Part shown: one piece after another, positions 1 to 7,431 of the stretch
Layout of the letters: every line of letters starts with the position of its first letter
How positions within the stretch are numbered: position 1 is the first letter of the stretch
DNA from: Desulfobacterales bacterium
GTDB taxonomy: Bacteria; Desulfobacterota; Desulfobacteria; Desulfobacterales; ETH-SRB1
NCBI GenBank assembly: GCA_030017395.1
Contig: JASEIZ010000049.1
Coordinates: 1 to 10,983, forward strand
Reading direction: 5' to 3'
DNA: 10,983 nt
Made by a program: the position numbers and the translations under genes
Notes under the pieces: model-generated
What the model saw: the letters and a program-made list of their open reading frames with translations, nothing else
The model's database searches: none
What the model was told of the DNA's origin: nothing

Positions 1-396
1 CGTGAAGCAACCATTTTATCAAAGATAGAATCATCAAAAGAATTTGGGCGCAGAAAGGCAATAAGTAGTGTAATAGATTGCGTTGAACCTCTTTCCAATG
101 CAATTGCAACGAAACTTATTGAAAATAATCTCGTTGAAACCACTAATAAAAATGCACTCGAAGAACAAATAATGAAATGTCTCAATAAGTTAACAAGATC
201 TGAAGATTTTGATATTGACTTTCAGATAGCGCCATTTAGGCATATCACACGGAATCCTAATATTGTAAGCATTTATACTACAGCCTTTGTTATAGAACAG
301 CTTTTAAATCACAAGGATGTAGTTGATATTTTCGGTTCCGACGAAGATATATATGTCTGTATAAACCGTCAGGTTGGAAAATTTCTTTCCAAATAA
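1..396 (+). CDS. C-terminal part of an unrecognised protein (5' end outside window)
   Basis: The frame is open from base 1 without a stop and ends with TAA at 394-396, so this is the last 131 residues of a longer protein. An internal ATG at 172 is probably not the start, because the upstream codons read as normal protein. I do not recognise the family. The visible part looks alpha-helical and charged in its first half. It ends in a more hydrophobic stretch containing IYTTAFVIEQLL and then DIFGSDEDIYVCINRQ. I see no membrane segment, cysteine cluster or known catalytic motif. The next gene starts 3 bases after the stop, so the two are probably co-transcribed and translationally coupled. No function is proposed. 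Confidence 0.75.
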   Translation, partial: REATILSKIESSKEFGRRKAISSVIDCVEPLSNAIATKLIENNLVETTNKNALEEQIMKCLNKLTRSEDFDIDFQIAPFRHITRNPNIVSIYTTAFVIEQLLNHKDVVDIFGSDEDIYVCINRQVGKFLSK

Positions 397-399
397 ACA

Positions 400-1407
400 A
401 TGCGCTCATTATTTCATCCCAGGCTAATAAACGGCCTATTTGGTGACCCCGGCCTTTTTATACCTTTTTTTGAGAAACGCGCCGTAATTTTCGATCTTGG
501 CGATATTTATTCTCTTTCAGCAAAGGATCTTCTCAAAATTAGTCATGTTTTTATATCTCATACCCACATGGATCATTTTGTGGGCTTTGACAGGCTGATT
601 CGCCTGTTTCTGGGACGTGAAAAAAAACTTTATATGTACGGCCCGGAAGGCTTTTTAAAAAATGTTGAGGGAAAACTTGCTGGATATTCATGGAACCTTG
701 TAGAAAACTTCAACAATCGATTCTCTCTGCATATTACCGAAGTGCATGACAACCAGCTTATAACCAGAGAGTACCGGTGTAAAAATAGATTTACAGCTTC
801 TGGAAAGGCTATAAAACAACCGTTTAACGGCACCCTCTTCAAAGAACCAGCGCTGACCTTCTCTTCAGTAGTGCTTAATCATAAAATTCCGTGCCTTGGG
901 TTCACGATAAAGGAAAGGTTTCACGTTAATATAATAAAAGAAAGATTAACCGATCTCGGGCTTGAAATCGGCCCATGGCTTAGAGAATTTAAACAAGCTC
1001 TTTTTAATTATCAAGAGCCTAATTCAAAATTTAAGGTTAAATTGGGACAAGGAAATATAAAAAAAAAGGAATTTATATTAGGAGATCTTACAAATAGGAT
1101 TGCAATAATAACTCCCGGCCAGAAGATTACCTACATTACCGATATGTTATTTTGCGAATCCAACATTAAAAAAGCGGTAGAATTCGCAAGAGATGCAAAC
1201 CACCTTTTTATCGAGGCTGCTTTTCTCGAAAAAGACAAAGATATCGCCGAAAAAAAATTTCATCTTACAGCCAAAAATGCTGGAATGATAGCAGGCATGG
1301 CGAGGGTAAAACAATTCACGCTTTTCCATTTTTCACCAAGGTATGCTGGTATGGAAGACCTTTTTCAGAAAGAAGCACTGGCTGGATATGAAATGATTAA
1401 AGATTAA
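400..1407 (+). CDS. Divergent RNase Z-like metallo-beta-lactamase-fold protein
   Basis: This is a 335-residue metal-dependent hydrolase of the metallo-beta-lactamase fold. The zinc motif HTHMDH lies at residues 54-59 (H54, H56, D58, H59). Further likely ligands are H161 in LNHKIPCLGF, D248 in YITDML and H310 in HFSPRY. The FHLTAKNAG stretch near 287-295 and HFSPRY are typical of the RNase Z (tRNase Z, ElaC) branch, which cuts tRNA precursors 3' of the acceptor stem. It departs from classical RNase Z in its N-terminus: the usual FLGTG start and DCGEGTQ motif are replaced by a shorter segment with IFDLGDIYSL. It also has longer inserts around 100-160 and 195-235. A tRNA-processing role is therefore possible but not shown; another phosphodiesterase activity would fit equally well. 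No signal peptide is seen, so it is probably cytoplasmic. The start at 400 has no strong Shine-Dalgarno sequence and probably depends on coupling to the gene ending at 396. Its stop overlaps the rplQ stop on the other strand. Confidence 0.85.
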   Translation: MRSLFHPRLINGLFGDPGLFIPFFEKRAVIFDLGDIYSLSAKDLLKISHVFISHTHMDHFVGFDRLIRLFLGREKKLYMYGPEGFLKNVEGKLAGYSWNLVENFNNRFSLHITEVHDNQLITREYRCKNRFTASGKAIKQPFNGTLFKEPALTFSSVVLNHKIPCLGFTIKERFHVNIIKERLTDLGLEIGPWLREFKQALFNYQEPNSKFKVKLGQGNIKKKEFILGDLTNRIAIITPGQKITYITDMLFCESNIKKAVEFARDANHLFIEAAFLEKDKDIAEKKFHLTAKNAGMIAGMARVKQFTLFHFSPRYAGMEDLFQKEALAGYEMIKD

Positions 1408-1949
1408 TCTGATAGTGGTTTTTCTTCGGTCAATTTTTTATCGGTATCTTCGGATGTTATCGCAGAATCTTCCTTTGCTTTCTTCTTTTCGGGATTATCC
1501 TCTTTTTTATCAACAGCCTGCTTTTTCTCTGCGATTTTCTTCTTTCCTGCTCCGGTCACCTTTTTGTCCTTGGTTTTCTTTTTTTTACTCTTTTCAATGT
1601 TTACAAGTTCGATCATAGATATGGGCGCAGTATCTCCAGGACGTCTTCCCATCTTAATAATTCTGGTATAACCTCCGGCTATAGAACCAAATCGCTCGAC
1701 AGCTTCATCAAACAGTTTATAAACGACATCCTTTTCTTTTATAATCGAAAGGGCCTGACGTCTGGCATGCAAATCTCCCCGTTTGGCCAGGGTAATCAAA
1801 TGATCTGCCCAGGATCTCAAACCCTTTACCTTGGTATCTGTAGTCCGGATTCGCTCGTGCTTAAAAAGTGAGGTGACCATATTTTTAAACATGGCATTTC
1901 TGTGACTGCTTGTTCTGTTTAATTTTAAACCAGCCTTTTGATGTCTCAT
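1404..1949 (-). CDS. rplQ: 50S ribosomal protein L17 with long charged C-terminal tail
   Basis: L17 is a large-subunit protein near the exit of the peptide tunnel. The conserved core covers about residues 1-118: it begins MRHQKAGLKLNRTSSHRNAM, has the HERIRTTDTKVKGLR region and ends with GRRPGDTAPISMIELVN. The E. coli protein is about 127 residues; this one is 181. The extra 60 or so residues (119-181) are almost all Lys, Glu, Asp, Ala, Ser and Thr, look disordered and shift from basic to more acidic. The ATG at 1947-1949 lies 9 bases after rpoA, with an AAAGGGA ribosome binding site. It is the last gene of the operon. Its TAA overlaps the stop of the convergent gene, and no terminator hairpin is visible directly after it. 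Confidence 0.97.
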   Translation of the reverse strand: MRHQKAGLKLNRTSSHRNAMFKNMVTSLFKHERIRTTDTKVKGLRSWADHLITLAKRGDLHARRQALSIIKEKDVVYKLFDEAVERFGSIAGGYTRIIKMGRRPGDTAPISMIELVNIEKSKKKKTKDKKVTGAGKKKIAEKKQAVDKKEDNPEKKKAKEDSAITSEDTDKKLTEEKPLSD

Positions 1950-1958
1950 GGGGTCCCT

Positions 1959-2981
1959 TTACTCCTCTTCCTCTGTGTCTTCCTCAGGAGTCACAAATCC
2001 ATCAATCTTCATCCCAAGAGAAAGGCTCATTTCATTTAAAACTTCCTTGATTTCATTTAACGATTTTCTTCCAAAGTTTTTGGTTTTAAGCATCTCTGCC
2101 TCGGTTTTGACAACCAACTGATATATTTTATGTATCCCGGCATTTTTAAGGCAATTGGCGCTTCTAACGGAAAGTTCAAGCTCTTCAACACTTCTATAAA
2201 GATTTTCATTAAACTGCGTTGTCTGCGTTTCTTCCGATTTTTTCCCCTGCTCTGGCTCAAGCTCTTCGTCAAAATTTATAAAGACTTCCATTTGCTCCTT
2301 TAATATCTTGGAGGCATATGCAACCGCGTCTTCCGGAAGAACGCTTCCATCCGTCCATACCTCTAACGTCAGCTTGTCATAATCGGTCCTCTGGCCAACC
2401 CGGGCATTACCTACAACATAGTTTACCCGTTTAATAGGTGAAAATATAGAATCTATGGGGATTGTGCCTATTGGCGCATCTTCATCCTTGTTTGCTTCAG
2501 ATAAGGCGTAGCCCTTGCCAACCTTAACGGTCATAGTCATTTTTAAGTTTGCATTTTCAGAAAGCGTTGCAATGTGCAACTCCGGATTAAGAACCTCACA
2601 CCTTCCGTCATCGCTGATAATATCGCCGGCGTTAACCTTGCCCTCTCCTTTAGCATCAATATATATTGTTTTAGGTTCAGTATTATCCGGTTTTAAGCGC
2701 ACACCTTTTAAGTTAAGAATAATTTCGGACACATCTTCAAGTACACCTGGAATAGCACTAAACTCATGCATAACATCGTCGAATTTGACAGATACGATAG
2801 CCGCGCCATATAAAGAAGAAAGTATTATGCGTCTTAAAGAATTCCCGATCGTTATTCCAAATCCTCTTTCCAGAGGTTCACAAACAAACTTGCCGTATGA
2901 AGGCGTGCTGGCGGTTACCTGAACATTTTCCGGCTTTATCGTTTCTCGCCAGTTCATAAACATTATTTCATTTAATGACAT
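1959..2981 (-). CDS. rpoA: DNA-directed RNA polymerase alpha subunit
   Basis: The alpha subunit dimerises to nucleate RNA polymerase assembly and contacts UP elements and activators. The protein is 340 residues. The N-terminal dimerisation domain (about 10-240) carries the signature LERGFGITIGNSLRRIIL at 38-55. A flexible acidic linker (about 240-260) follows, then the C-terminal domain (about 261-328) with SVRSANCLKNAGI, in which R273 corresponds to the DNA-contacting R265 of E. coli. The end is a short acidic tail, EEDTEEEE. The ATG at 2979-2981 is preceded by GGAG at 8 bases. Two further Met codons, at residues 7 and 9, are possible starts but less well placed. The gene lies between rpsD and rplQ, the usual alpha-operon order. 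Confidence 0.98.
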   Translation of the reverse strand: MSLNEIMFMNWRETIKPENVQVTASTPSYGKFVCEPLERGFGITIGNSLRRIILSSLYGAAIVSVKFDDVMHEFSAIPGVLEDVSEIILNLKGVRLKPDNTEPKTIYIDAKGEGKVNAGDIISDDGRCEVLNPELHIATLSENANLKMTMTVKVGKGYALSEANKDEDAPIGTIPIDSIFSPIKRVNYVVGNARVGQRTDYDKLTLEVWTDGSVLPEDAVAYASKILKEQMEVFINFDEELEPEQGKKSEETQTTQFNENLYRSVEELELSVRSANCLKNAGIHKIYQLVVKTEAEMLKTKNFGRKSLNEIKEVLNEMSLSLGMKIDGFVTPEEDTEEEE

Positions 2982-3029
2982 TGTTATAACTCCAATTTTT
3001 GAGAGCCCTGAATCTGTTCACTTTGTCTT

Positions 3030-3659
3030 TTACTTGGAATAAAGTTCAACTACAAGCTGCTCCTGCATAGGCATTGTAAGGTCTTCACGTACTGGAAACG
3101 CTTTTACTGTTCCTTTCAGCTCGTCTTTTTTCAGGTCAAGCCATTGAGGAATGCCTCTACGAACCACAGCATCCAGCGAATTAACTATTGCCTGCATTTT
3201 ACGGCTTTTTTCCCTGGTTTCAATTACATCGCCAATTTTCACCGACAATGATGGTATGTTAACCTTTTTACCGTTAATTAGAAAATGATTATGTCTTACA
3301 AAGTGACGGCCCTGAGCGCGTGAGTTCACAAAACCCAAGCGATAAACAACATTATCAAATCGACGTTCCAGTAATGTAAGCAGATTCATGCCTGTAATGC
3401 CTTTTTGTCGCTCAGCCATTTCAAAAAACAAGTGGAATTGTTTTTCAGAAAGACCATACATACGTTTTATCTTTTGTTTTTCACGAAGCTGTATCCCGTA
3501 GTCTGAGCCTTTTCTTCCACGACGCTGACCATGCTGACCAGGCGGATAACTGCGTCGATCAAAAGCACACTTATCAGAATAGCATCGATCTCCTTTAATA
3601 AATAACTTCAAATTTTCGCGGCGACAAAGCCGACAAACCGAACCTGTAAATCGTGCCAA
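3030..3659 (-). CDS. rpsD: 30S ribosomal protein S4, zinc-binding form, TTG start
   Basis: S4 is a primary 16S rRNA binding protein that starts small-subunit assembly; in E. coli it also represses the alpha operon. The protein is 209 residues, the normal length. It has four cysteines, C9, C12, C26 and C31, in a C-X2-C-X13-C-X4-C pattern, so it is the zinc-carrying (C+) version. The S4 RNA-binding domain is seen around 95-160, with RRFDNVVYRLGF and VRHNHFLINGKKVNIPS. The start codon is TTG at 3657-3659, followed by codons for ARFTGS, which matches the family N-terminus. An AGGAGG box stands 5 bases upstream. No operator for S4 feedback could be recognised by eye. Confidence 0.98.
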   Translation of the reverse strand: MARFTGSVCRLCRRENLKLFIKGDRCYSDKCAFDRRSYPPGQHGQRRGRKGSDYGIQLREKQKIKRMYGLSEKQFHLFFEMAERQKGITGMNLLTLLERRFDNVVYRLGFVNSRAQGRHFVRHNHFLINGKKVNIPSLSVKIGDVIETREKSRKMQAIVNSLDAVVRRGIPQWLDLKKDELKGTVKAFPVREDLTMPMQEQLVVELYSK

Positions 3660-3664
3660 ATTAT

Positions 3665-3670
3665 CCTCCT
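3665..3670 (-). promoter_or_regulatory. Ribosome binding site AGGAGG that fixes the TTG start of rpsD
   Basis: On the minus strand AGGAGG is followed by ATAAT and then TTG. This is a complete Shine-Dalgarno box at normal distance. It supports TTG at 3659 as the true start, as does the conserved MARF N-terminus encoded from there. Confidence 0.85.
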
Positions 3671-3671
3671 T

Positions 3672-4058
3672 TTATATCCTGCGCCTTTTCGGCGGTCGAC
3701 AGCCATTATGTGGAATAGGAGTAACATCTTTTATCATAACGACATTAAATCCGGCTGTCTGCAATGACCTAAGCGCCGATTCACGGCCGGCCCCAGGACC
3801 CTTTACATATACTTCCACAGTCCTCATTCCCTGTTCCATTGCTTTTTTAGCAGCATCTTCCGCTGCCAGTTGTGAGGCAAAGGGGGTGCTCTTTCGAGAG
3901 CCCTTAAATCCCTGGACCCCGGAGCTTGACCAGGCCACAACATTACCGGTGGAATCTGTTATGGTAATAATTGTATTATTAAAAGTAGACTGGATATGCA
4001 CCACTCCGTTTGGTATATTTTTCTTTTCTTTCCTTTTTGCACGGATTCTTTTTGCCAT
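3672..4058 (-). CDS. rpsK: 30S ribosomal protein S11
   Basis: S11 sits on the small-subunit platform near the E site and the Shine-Dalgarno helix. The protein is 128 residues, the normal length. Family landmarks are GVVHIQSTFNNTIITITD at about 19-36, the GPGAGRESALRSLQ region near 87-100, and the C-terminal DVTPIPHNGCRPPKRRR. The ATG at 4056-4058 has an AGGG about 9 bases upstream. It lies between rpsM and rpsD, with only 12 bases to rpsD. Confidence 0.98.
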   Translation of the reverse strand: MAKRIRAKRKEKKNIPNGVVHIQSTFNNTIITITDSTGNVVAWSSSGVQGFKGSRKSTPFASQLAAEDAAKKAMEQGMRTVEVYVKGPGAGRESALRSLQTAGFNVVMIKDVTPIPHNGCRPPKRRRI

Positions 4059-4107
4059 TTATAACATCCCTGTAATTATGATTTATTAAGAGTTTTATGC
4101 CTCAGCA

Positions 4108-4491
4108 TTACTTCTTTGTCGCTCCACCTCTCTTTTTAACCGCCGATCTTCTCGGTCCCTTGCGGGTGCGTGCATTCGTGCTTGTCCTCTGTCCTCGAAC
4201 AGGAAGCGATTTACGATGGCGAAGTCCGCGATATGATCCAAAATCCATTAATCGCTTGATATTCATTGAAACTTCTGTGCGAAGTTCACCTTCTACTTTA
4301 ACTTCACTGTCAATAACTTTACGAATGCCGTTGATCTCAAATTCTGACAGTTGATCTGTTTTGACATCATAACTAATGCCGAGTTTATCCAGTATACGCC
4401 TTGATGTGGTTTTCCCAATACCGTAAATATATGTTAAACCAATCTCAATCCGTTTGTCCCTGGGTAGGTCTACGCCCGCAATTCTTGCCAA
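4108..4491 (-). CDS. rpsM: 30S ribosomal protein S13, TTG start
   Basis: S13 lies in the head of the small subunit and bridges to the large subunit and P-site tRNA. The protein is 127 residues, with the N-terminal MARIAGVDLP, the helical region YIYGIGKTTSRRIL, the RGLRHRKSLPVRGQRTSTNARTR signature region near 90-112 and a basic tail. The start codon is TTG at 4489-4491. The MARIAG N-terminus encoded from it is the family standard. A GGAGGAG box lies 5 bases upstream, within the 13-base gap to rpmJ. Confidence 0.98.
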   Translation of the reverse strand: MARIAGVDLPRDKRIEIGLTYIYGIGKTTSRRILDKLGISYDVKTDQLSEFEINGIRKVIDSEVKVEGELRTEVSMNIKRLMDFGSYRGLRHRKSLPVRGQRTSTNARTRKGPRRSAVKKRGGATKK

Positions 4492-4496
4492 ACCAA

Positions 4497-4503
4497 CTCC
4501 TCC
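4497..4503 (-). promoter_or_regulatory. Ribosome binding site GGAGGAG that fixes the TTG start of rpsM
   Basis: The minus strand reads GGAGGAG, then TTGGT, then TTG GCA. The strong box and 5-base spacing support the TTG at 4491 as the start. The box begins directly after the rpmJ stop codon, which suits coupled translation. Confidence 0.85.
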
Positions 4504-4504
4504 T

Positions 4505-4618
4505 CTATCCTTGCCTTTGTTTGTGCCGTTTATTTTCGCAAATTACCCTTACAACCCTTTTCCTACGGACTATTTTACACTTGCTGCACATTTTCTTCAC
4601 CGACGCTCTGACTTTCAT
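4505..4618 (-). CDS. rpmJ: 50S ribosomal protein L36, zinc-ribbon form
   Basis: This is a 37-residue gene read directly from the minus strand. The ATG is at 4616-4618, the TAG at 4505-4507, and an AAGGAG box is 6 bases upstream. The protein starts MKVRASVKKMCSKCKIV and ends KRHKQRQG, the L36 signature. It has the complete zinc ligand set C11, C14, C27 and H32, so it is the zinc-binding (C+) paralogue. One small departure is Arg at position 21, where Gly is common. L36 stabilises the large subunit near 23S rRNA domains II and VI. Its place between infA and rpsM is the usual one. Confidence 0.97.
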   Translation of the reverse strand: MKVRASVKKMCSKCKIVRRKRVVRVICENKRHKQRQG

Positions 4619-4634
4619 TTTATACTCCTTTTGA

Positions 4635-4684
4635 CACTGGTCGAGTGTTTAACTATTTCGACTACTTGACCACTCAACTACGAG
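4635..4684. repeat. Degenerate GGTCGAGT / ACTTGACC-type repeat in the infA-rpmJ gap
   Basis: The 66-base gap between infA and rpmJ is unusual for this operon, whose other gaps are mostly under 50 bases. It is made of variants of one short motif: CACTGGTCGAGTG at 4635-4647, CTACTTGACCACTCAACTACG at 4662-4682, and CGAGTT again at 4681. TGGTCGAGT (4638-4646) and ACTTGACCA (4664-4672) form an inverted pair matching at 8 of 9 positions around a 17-base loop. It looks like a small intergenic repeat insertion. Whether it forms an RNA hairpin is unclear, because the transcribed strand has a C-A mismatch in that stem. Confidence 0.5.
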
Positions 4685-4903
4685 TTATTTTGCTCTGTAA
4701 GTTATTCGGCCACGAGTAAGGTCATATGGTGAAAGTTCAACAGTAACCTTATCACCGGGCAAAATTTTGATAAAATGCATACGCATTTTCCCGGAAATAT
4801 GCGCCAGCACCTGGTGCTTATTCTCCAATTCGACCTTAAACATCGCATTGGGCAGCGTCTCAAGCACTTTGCCCTCAACCTTTATGGCTTCTTCCTTCGG
4901 CAT
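4685..4903 (-). CDS. infA: Translation initiation factor IF-1
   Basis: IF-1 is a single OB-fold protein that covers the ribosomal A site during initiation. The 72 residues are the normal length. It begins MPKEEAIKVEGKVLETLPNA and contains FKVELENKHQVLAHISGKMR, the conserved GDKVTVELSPYDL segment and the terminal RGRITYRAK. The ATG at 4901-4903 follows the map stop by 3 bases, with AGGGG upstream inside the end of map, so the two genes are probably translationally coupled. Confidence 0.98.
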   Translation of the reverse strand: MPKEEAIKVEGKVLETLPNAMFKVELENKHQVLAHISGKMRMHFIKILPGDKVTVELSPYDLTRGRITYRAK

Positions 4904-4906
4904 TTT

Positions 4907-5662
4907 TTAACCCCTGTCAATTTCACTTAAGATAACTGGGCCGTCTTCCGTAATCGCAATCGTATGCTCAAAATGAGCCGACAAAGAACCATCTTTTGTT
5001 ACAGCAGTCCATCCATCTTCAAGAACTTCAATATCATAACCTTTTTCATTAACCATAGGCTCTATGGCAAAAGTCATACCGGCTTTTAAACCAATCCCCA
5101 TGCCAGGCTCTCCAAAATTGGGTATCTGAGGCTCTTCATGTAGTTCGCTGCCGATACCGTGGCCTACAAATTTACGAACAACCGAAAAACCAGCAGCCTC
5201 CACATGCGATTGAACTGCATATGAAATGTCTGAAAGCCTGCCGCCTGGAACCGCTTTTTCAATCCCTTTGTAAAGAGACTCTTTTGTAACCCGGACAAGC
5301 CGCCTGGAAGAATCCGACACCTTTCCAACACTCACGGTTATAGCAGCATCACCATAATACCCATCAACAACAACACCAAAATCAAGGCTTATTATATCCC
5401 CTTCGCAAAGCGGTTTTTTGGAAGGAAATCCATGAACAACCACATTATTTACTGAAGCACATATTGAATATGGAAACCCTCTATATCCTTTAAAAGCCGG
5501 AATTGCTTTTCTCTCCCGAGCTAATCTTTCCGAAAGATCGTTTAAATAAAGTGTATCAACTCCCGGCCTGACCTCTGATTCAAGAATGGAAAGAATTTTC
5601 GCAACAATTTGATTGCTTAAGTATATCTTTTCAATTTCCTTGGGTGATTTTAAAACCACCAT
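4907..5662 (-). CDS. map: Methionine aminopeptidase type I
   Basis: This cytosolic metalloprotease removes the initiator methionine from new proteins after deformylation. The 251 residues are a normal type I length. The five metal ligands are visible: D94 (SLDFG), D105 (YGDAA), H168 (GHGIG), E201 (AIEPM) and E232 (HFEHT). H77 in VVHGF is the conserved substrate-binding histidine. There is no N-terminal zinc-finger extension. The ATG at 5660-5662 has AAGG 7 bases upstream and lies 9 bases after secY. The adk gene that often sits between secY and map is missing here. Confidence 0.98.
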   Translation of the reverse strand: MVVLKSPKEIEKIYLSNQIVAKILSILESEVRPGVDTLYLNDLSERLARERKAIPAFKGYRGFPYSICASVNNVVVHGFPSKKPLCEGDIISLDFGVVVDGYYGDAAITVSVGKVSDSSRRLVRVTKESLYKGIEKAVPGGRLSDISYAVQSHVEAAGFSVVRKFVGHGIGSELHEEPQIPNFGEPGMGIGLKAGMTFAIEPMVNEKGYDIEVLEDGWTAVTKDGSLSAHFEHTIAITEDGPVILSEIDRG

Positions 5663-5671
5663 ATCAGCGCC

Positions 5672-6988
5672 TTAGAGCCGTCCCTTCATCTTCCCCCCAC
5701 CTTTTTTTAAAAACCCTTCGTAATGGCGGGATAGCATATGAGATTCCATTTGCGAAATAGTATCAATCGCAACTCCAACAACTATTAAAAGAGCAGTGCC
5801 TCCAAAGTAAAAAGGAACATTAAACTTAGATATCAAAATCGATGGAAGTACACATACTGCGGAAACATATATTGCACCTCCCAAAGTAATCCGTGTCAAA
5901 ACCCTGTCAATATGATCCGCCGTGCGCTTGCCGGGACGGATGCCCGGAATATAACCACCCTGTTTTTTCATATTATCCGCGACATCAACAGGATTAAAGG
6001 TAACGGCAGTGTAAAAGTAACAGAAAAAGAATATAAAGCTTACAAACAACAATTCATACACAACATTACCCGGCCTAATTGAAGAAGCGATGCTCTGTAT
6101 CCACGGAATTGCTATAAAACTGGCTATAGTGGCAGGGAACATGATAATTGAAGAAGCAAAAATAGGCGGTATTACACCTGAACTATTAATTTTAAGAGGA
6201 AGATGTGTGCTTTGACCGCCATACATCTTCCTACCGACGACCCTTTTGGCATATTGAACCGGTATTCGACGCTGTCCCTGCTCAACAAATATAATGAATC
6301 CGACAACAAGAATCATCAGTACGAGCAGTATTATTAGGGCAAATACTCCCATTTCCCCTGTTGAAAGAAGGCGGAACGAATTCCCTATCGCATTTGGGAT
6401 GTTGGCTACAATGCCTGCAAATATTATAAGAGAAATACCGTTGCCGATACCACGCTCTGTAATCTGTTCACCCAACCACATAATAAAAGCGGTCCCGGCT
6501 GTCAGAGTTATAATCGTTATAAGCCTGAACTCCCAGCCTGGGTATATAACTACCGGAGCGCCGCCCGGCGAACTCATGCTTTCAAGACCGACACTGATGC
6601 CAAGGCCCTGTATAATGCTTAATATAACAGTGCCATATCTTGTGTACTGTGTAATCTTCTTTCGGCCATGTTCACCCTCTTTTTTTAGCCGCTCAAGATG
6701 CGGTATCGCCACGGTCAATAACTGCAGGATAATAGATGCGCTGATATACGGCATTATCCCAAGCGCAAAAACCGACAGCCTTTCTAAGGCTCCGCCCGAA
6801 AACATATTAAAAATCCCGAAGATAGTACCTTCAACCTTTGCAAAAAATGAAGCGAGCGCGACTCCGTCTATACCCGGAGTCGGGACATGAACACCAATGC
6901 GGTAAACAATCAAAAGGGCCAGTGTATAAAAGATCCTTTTCTTTAGTTCGGGTATTTTGAATGCATTTTGGAAACCACCACCAACCAT
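5672..6988 (-). CDS. secY: Protein translocase channel subunit SecY
   Basis: SecY forms the inner-membrane channel for Sec-dependent export and membrane insertion, with SecE and SecG. The 438 residues contain about ten hydrophobic segments. Landmarks are the first membrane helix around 19-36 (YTLALLIVYRIGVHVPTPG), the ITERGIGNGISLIIFAGI signature region at about 176-193, the loop EQGQRRIPVQYAKR at 236-249, and the cytoplasmic loop GGYIPGIRPGKRT at 344-356 that contacts SecA and the ribosome. The start ATG shares one base with the rplO stop (TAATG), a coupled arrangement. The C-terminus is short and basic (KKGGGKMKGRL). Confidence 0.98.
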   Translation of the reverse strand: MVGGGFQNAFKIPELKKRIFYTLALLIVYRIGVHVPTPGIDGVALASFFAKVEGTIFGIFNMFSGGALERLSVFALGIMPYISASIILQLLTVAIPHLERLKKEGEHGRKKITQYTRYGTVILSIIQGLGISVGLESMSSPGGAPVVIYPGWEFRLITIITLTAGTAFIMWLGEQITERGIGNGISLIIFAGIVANIPNAIGNSFRLLSTGEMGVFALIILLVLMILVVGFIIFVEQGQRRIPVQYAKRVVGRKMYGGQSTHLPLKINSSGVIPPIFASSIIMFPATIASFIAIPWIQSIASSIRPGNVVYELLFVSFIFFFCYFYTAVTFNPVDVADNMKKQGGYIPGIRPGKRTADHIDRVLTRITLGGAIYVSAVCVLPSILISKFNVPFYFGGTALLIVVGVAIDTISQMESHMLSRHYEGFLKKGGGKMKGRL

Positions 6989-7431
6989 TATTTTAAGACC
7001 TCTATCTTCCCGCCGATAGCCTCGATTTTATCTCTGGCTCCTTTGCTGATATCGTTAACTCTGATTATTAAAGGATATTTTATATCACCTTGGCCAAGAA
7101 GCTTAATTCCATCATTTCTGCCTTTAATGAGTCCACAACTAATAAGGGCATCTTCATCTACCACGCTGCCGGCTTCAAATCTTAATAGATCACGTATATT
7201 AACTGTAGCGATACGTTTTTTAAAAATATTTACAAAACCACGCTTTGGTAAACGTCGATGAATAGGCATCTGACCGCCTTCAAAACCGGGCCTCACTCCT
7301 CCTCCGGAACGGCTGTTGTGCCCCTTTGTTCCTCTTCCGGCTGTTTTACCCGTTCCTGATCCAACGCCACGTCCTAAACGCTTACGTGTTTTACGTGAGC
7401 CCTTTGGCGATGACAATTCATTTAGCTTCAT
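6988..7431 (-). CDS. rplO: 50S ribosomal protein L15
   Basis: L15 is a late-assembly large-subunit protein with a long glycine-rich N-terminal extension that runs into 23S rRNA. The 147 residues include MKLNELSSPKGSRKTRKRLG, the Gly/Arg-rich stretch GSGTGKTAGRGTKGHNSRSG and a globular C-terminal domain ending AIGGKIEVLK. The ATG at 7429-7431 lies inside the last codons of rpmD (14-base overlap). The stop overlaps the secY start by one base. Confidence 0.98.
   Translation of the reverse strand: MKLNELSSPKGSRKTRKRLGRGVGSGTGKTAGRGTKGHNSRSGGGVRPGFEGGQMPIHRRLPKRGFVNIFKKRIATVNIRDLLRFEAGSVVDEDALISCGLIKGRNDGIKLLGQGDIKYPLIIRVNDISKGARDKIEAIGGKIEVLK

Noticed and set aside
2515..2922. 135-codon plus-strand frame inside rpoA
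   Set aside because: It is antisense to the conserved alpha N-terminal domain, has no plausible ribosome binding site and no family resemblance.
4059..4107. S4-type autoregulatory leader within the alpha operon
   Set aside because: No pseudoknot comparable to the E. coli alpha-operon leader could be seen here or in the 13-base gap upstream of rpsM.
6294..6890. 198-codon open frame on the plus strand inside secY
   Set aside because: It is exactly antisense to secY, Pro/Ile/Ser-rich without domain features, and secY on the other strand is unmistakable.
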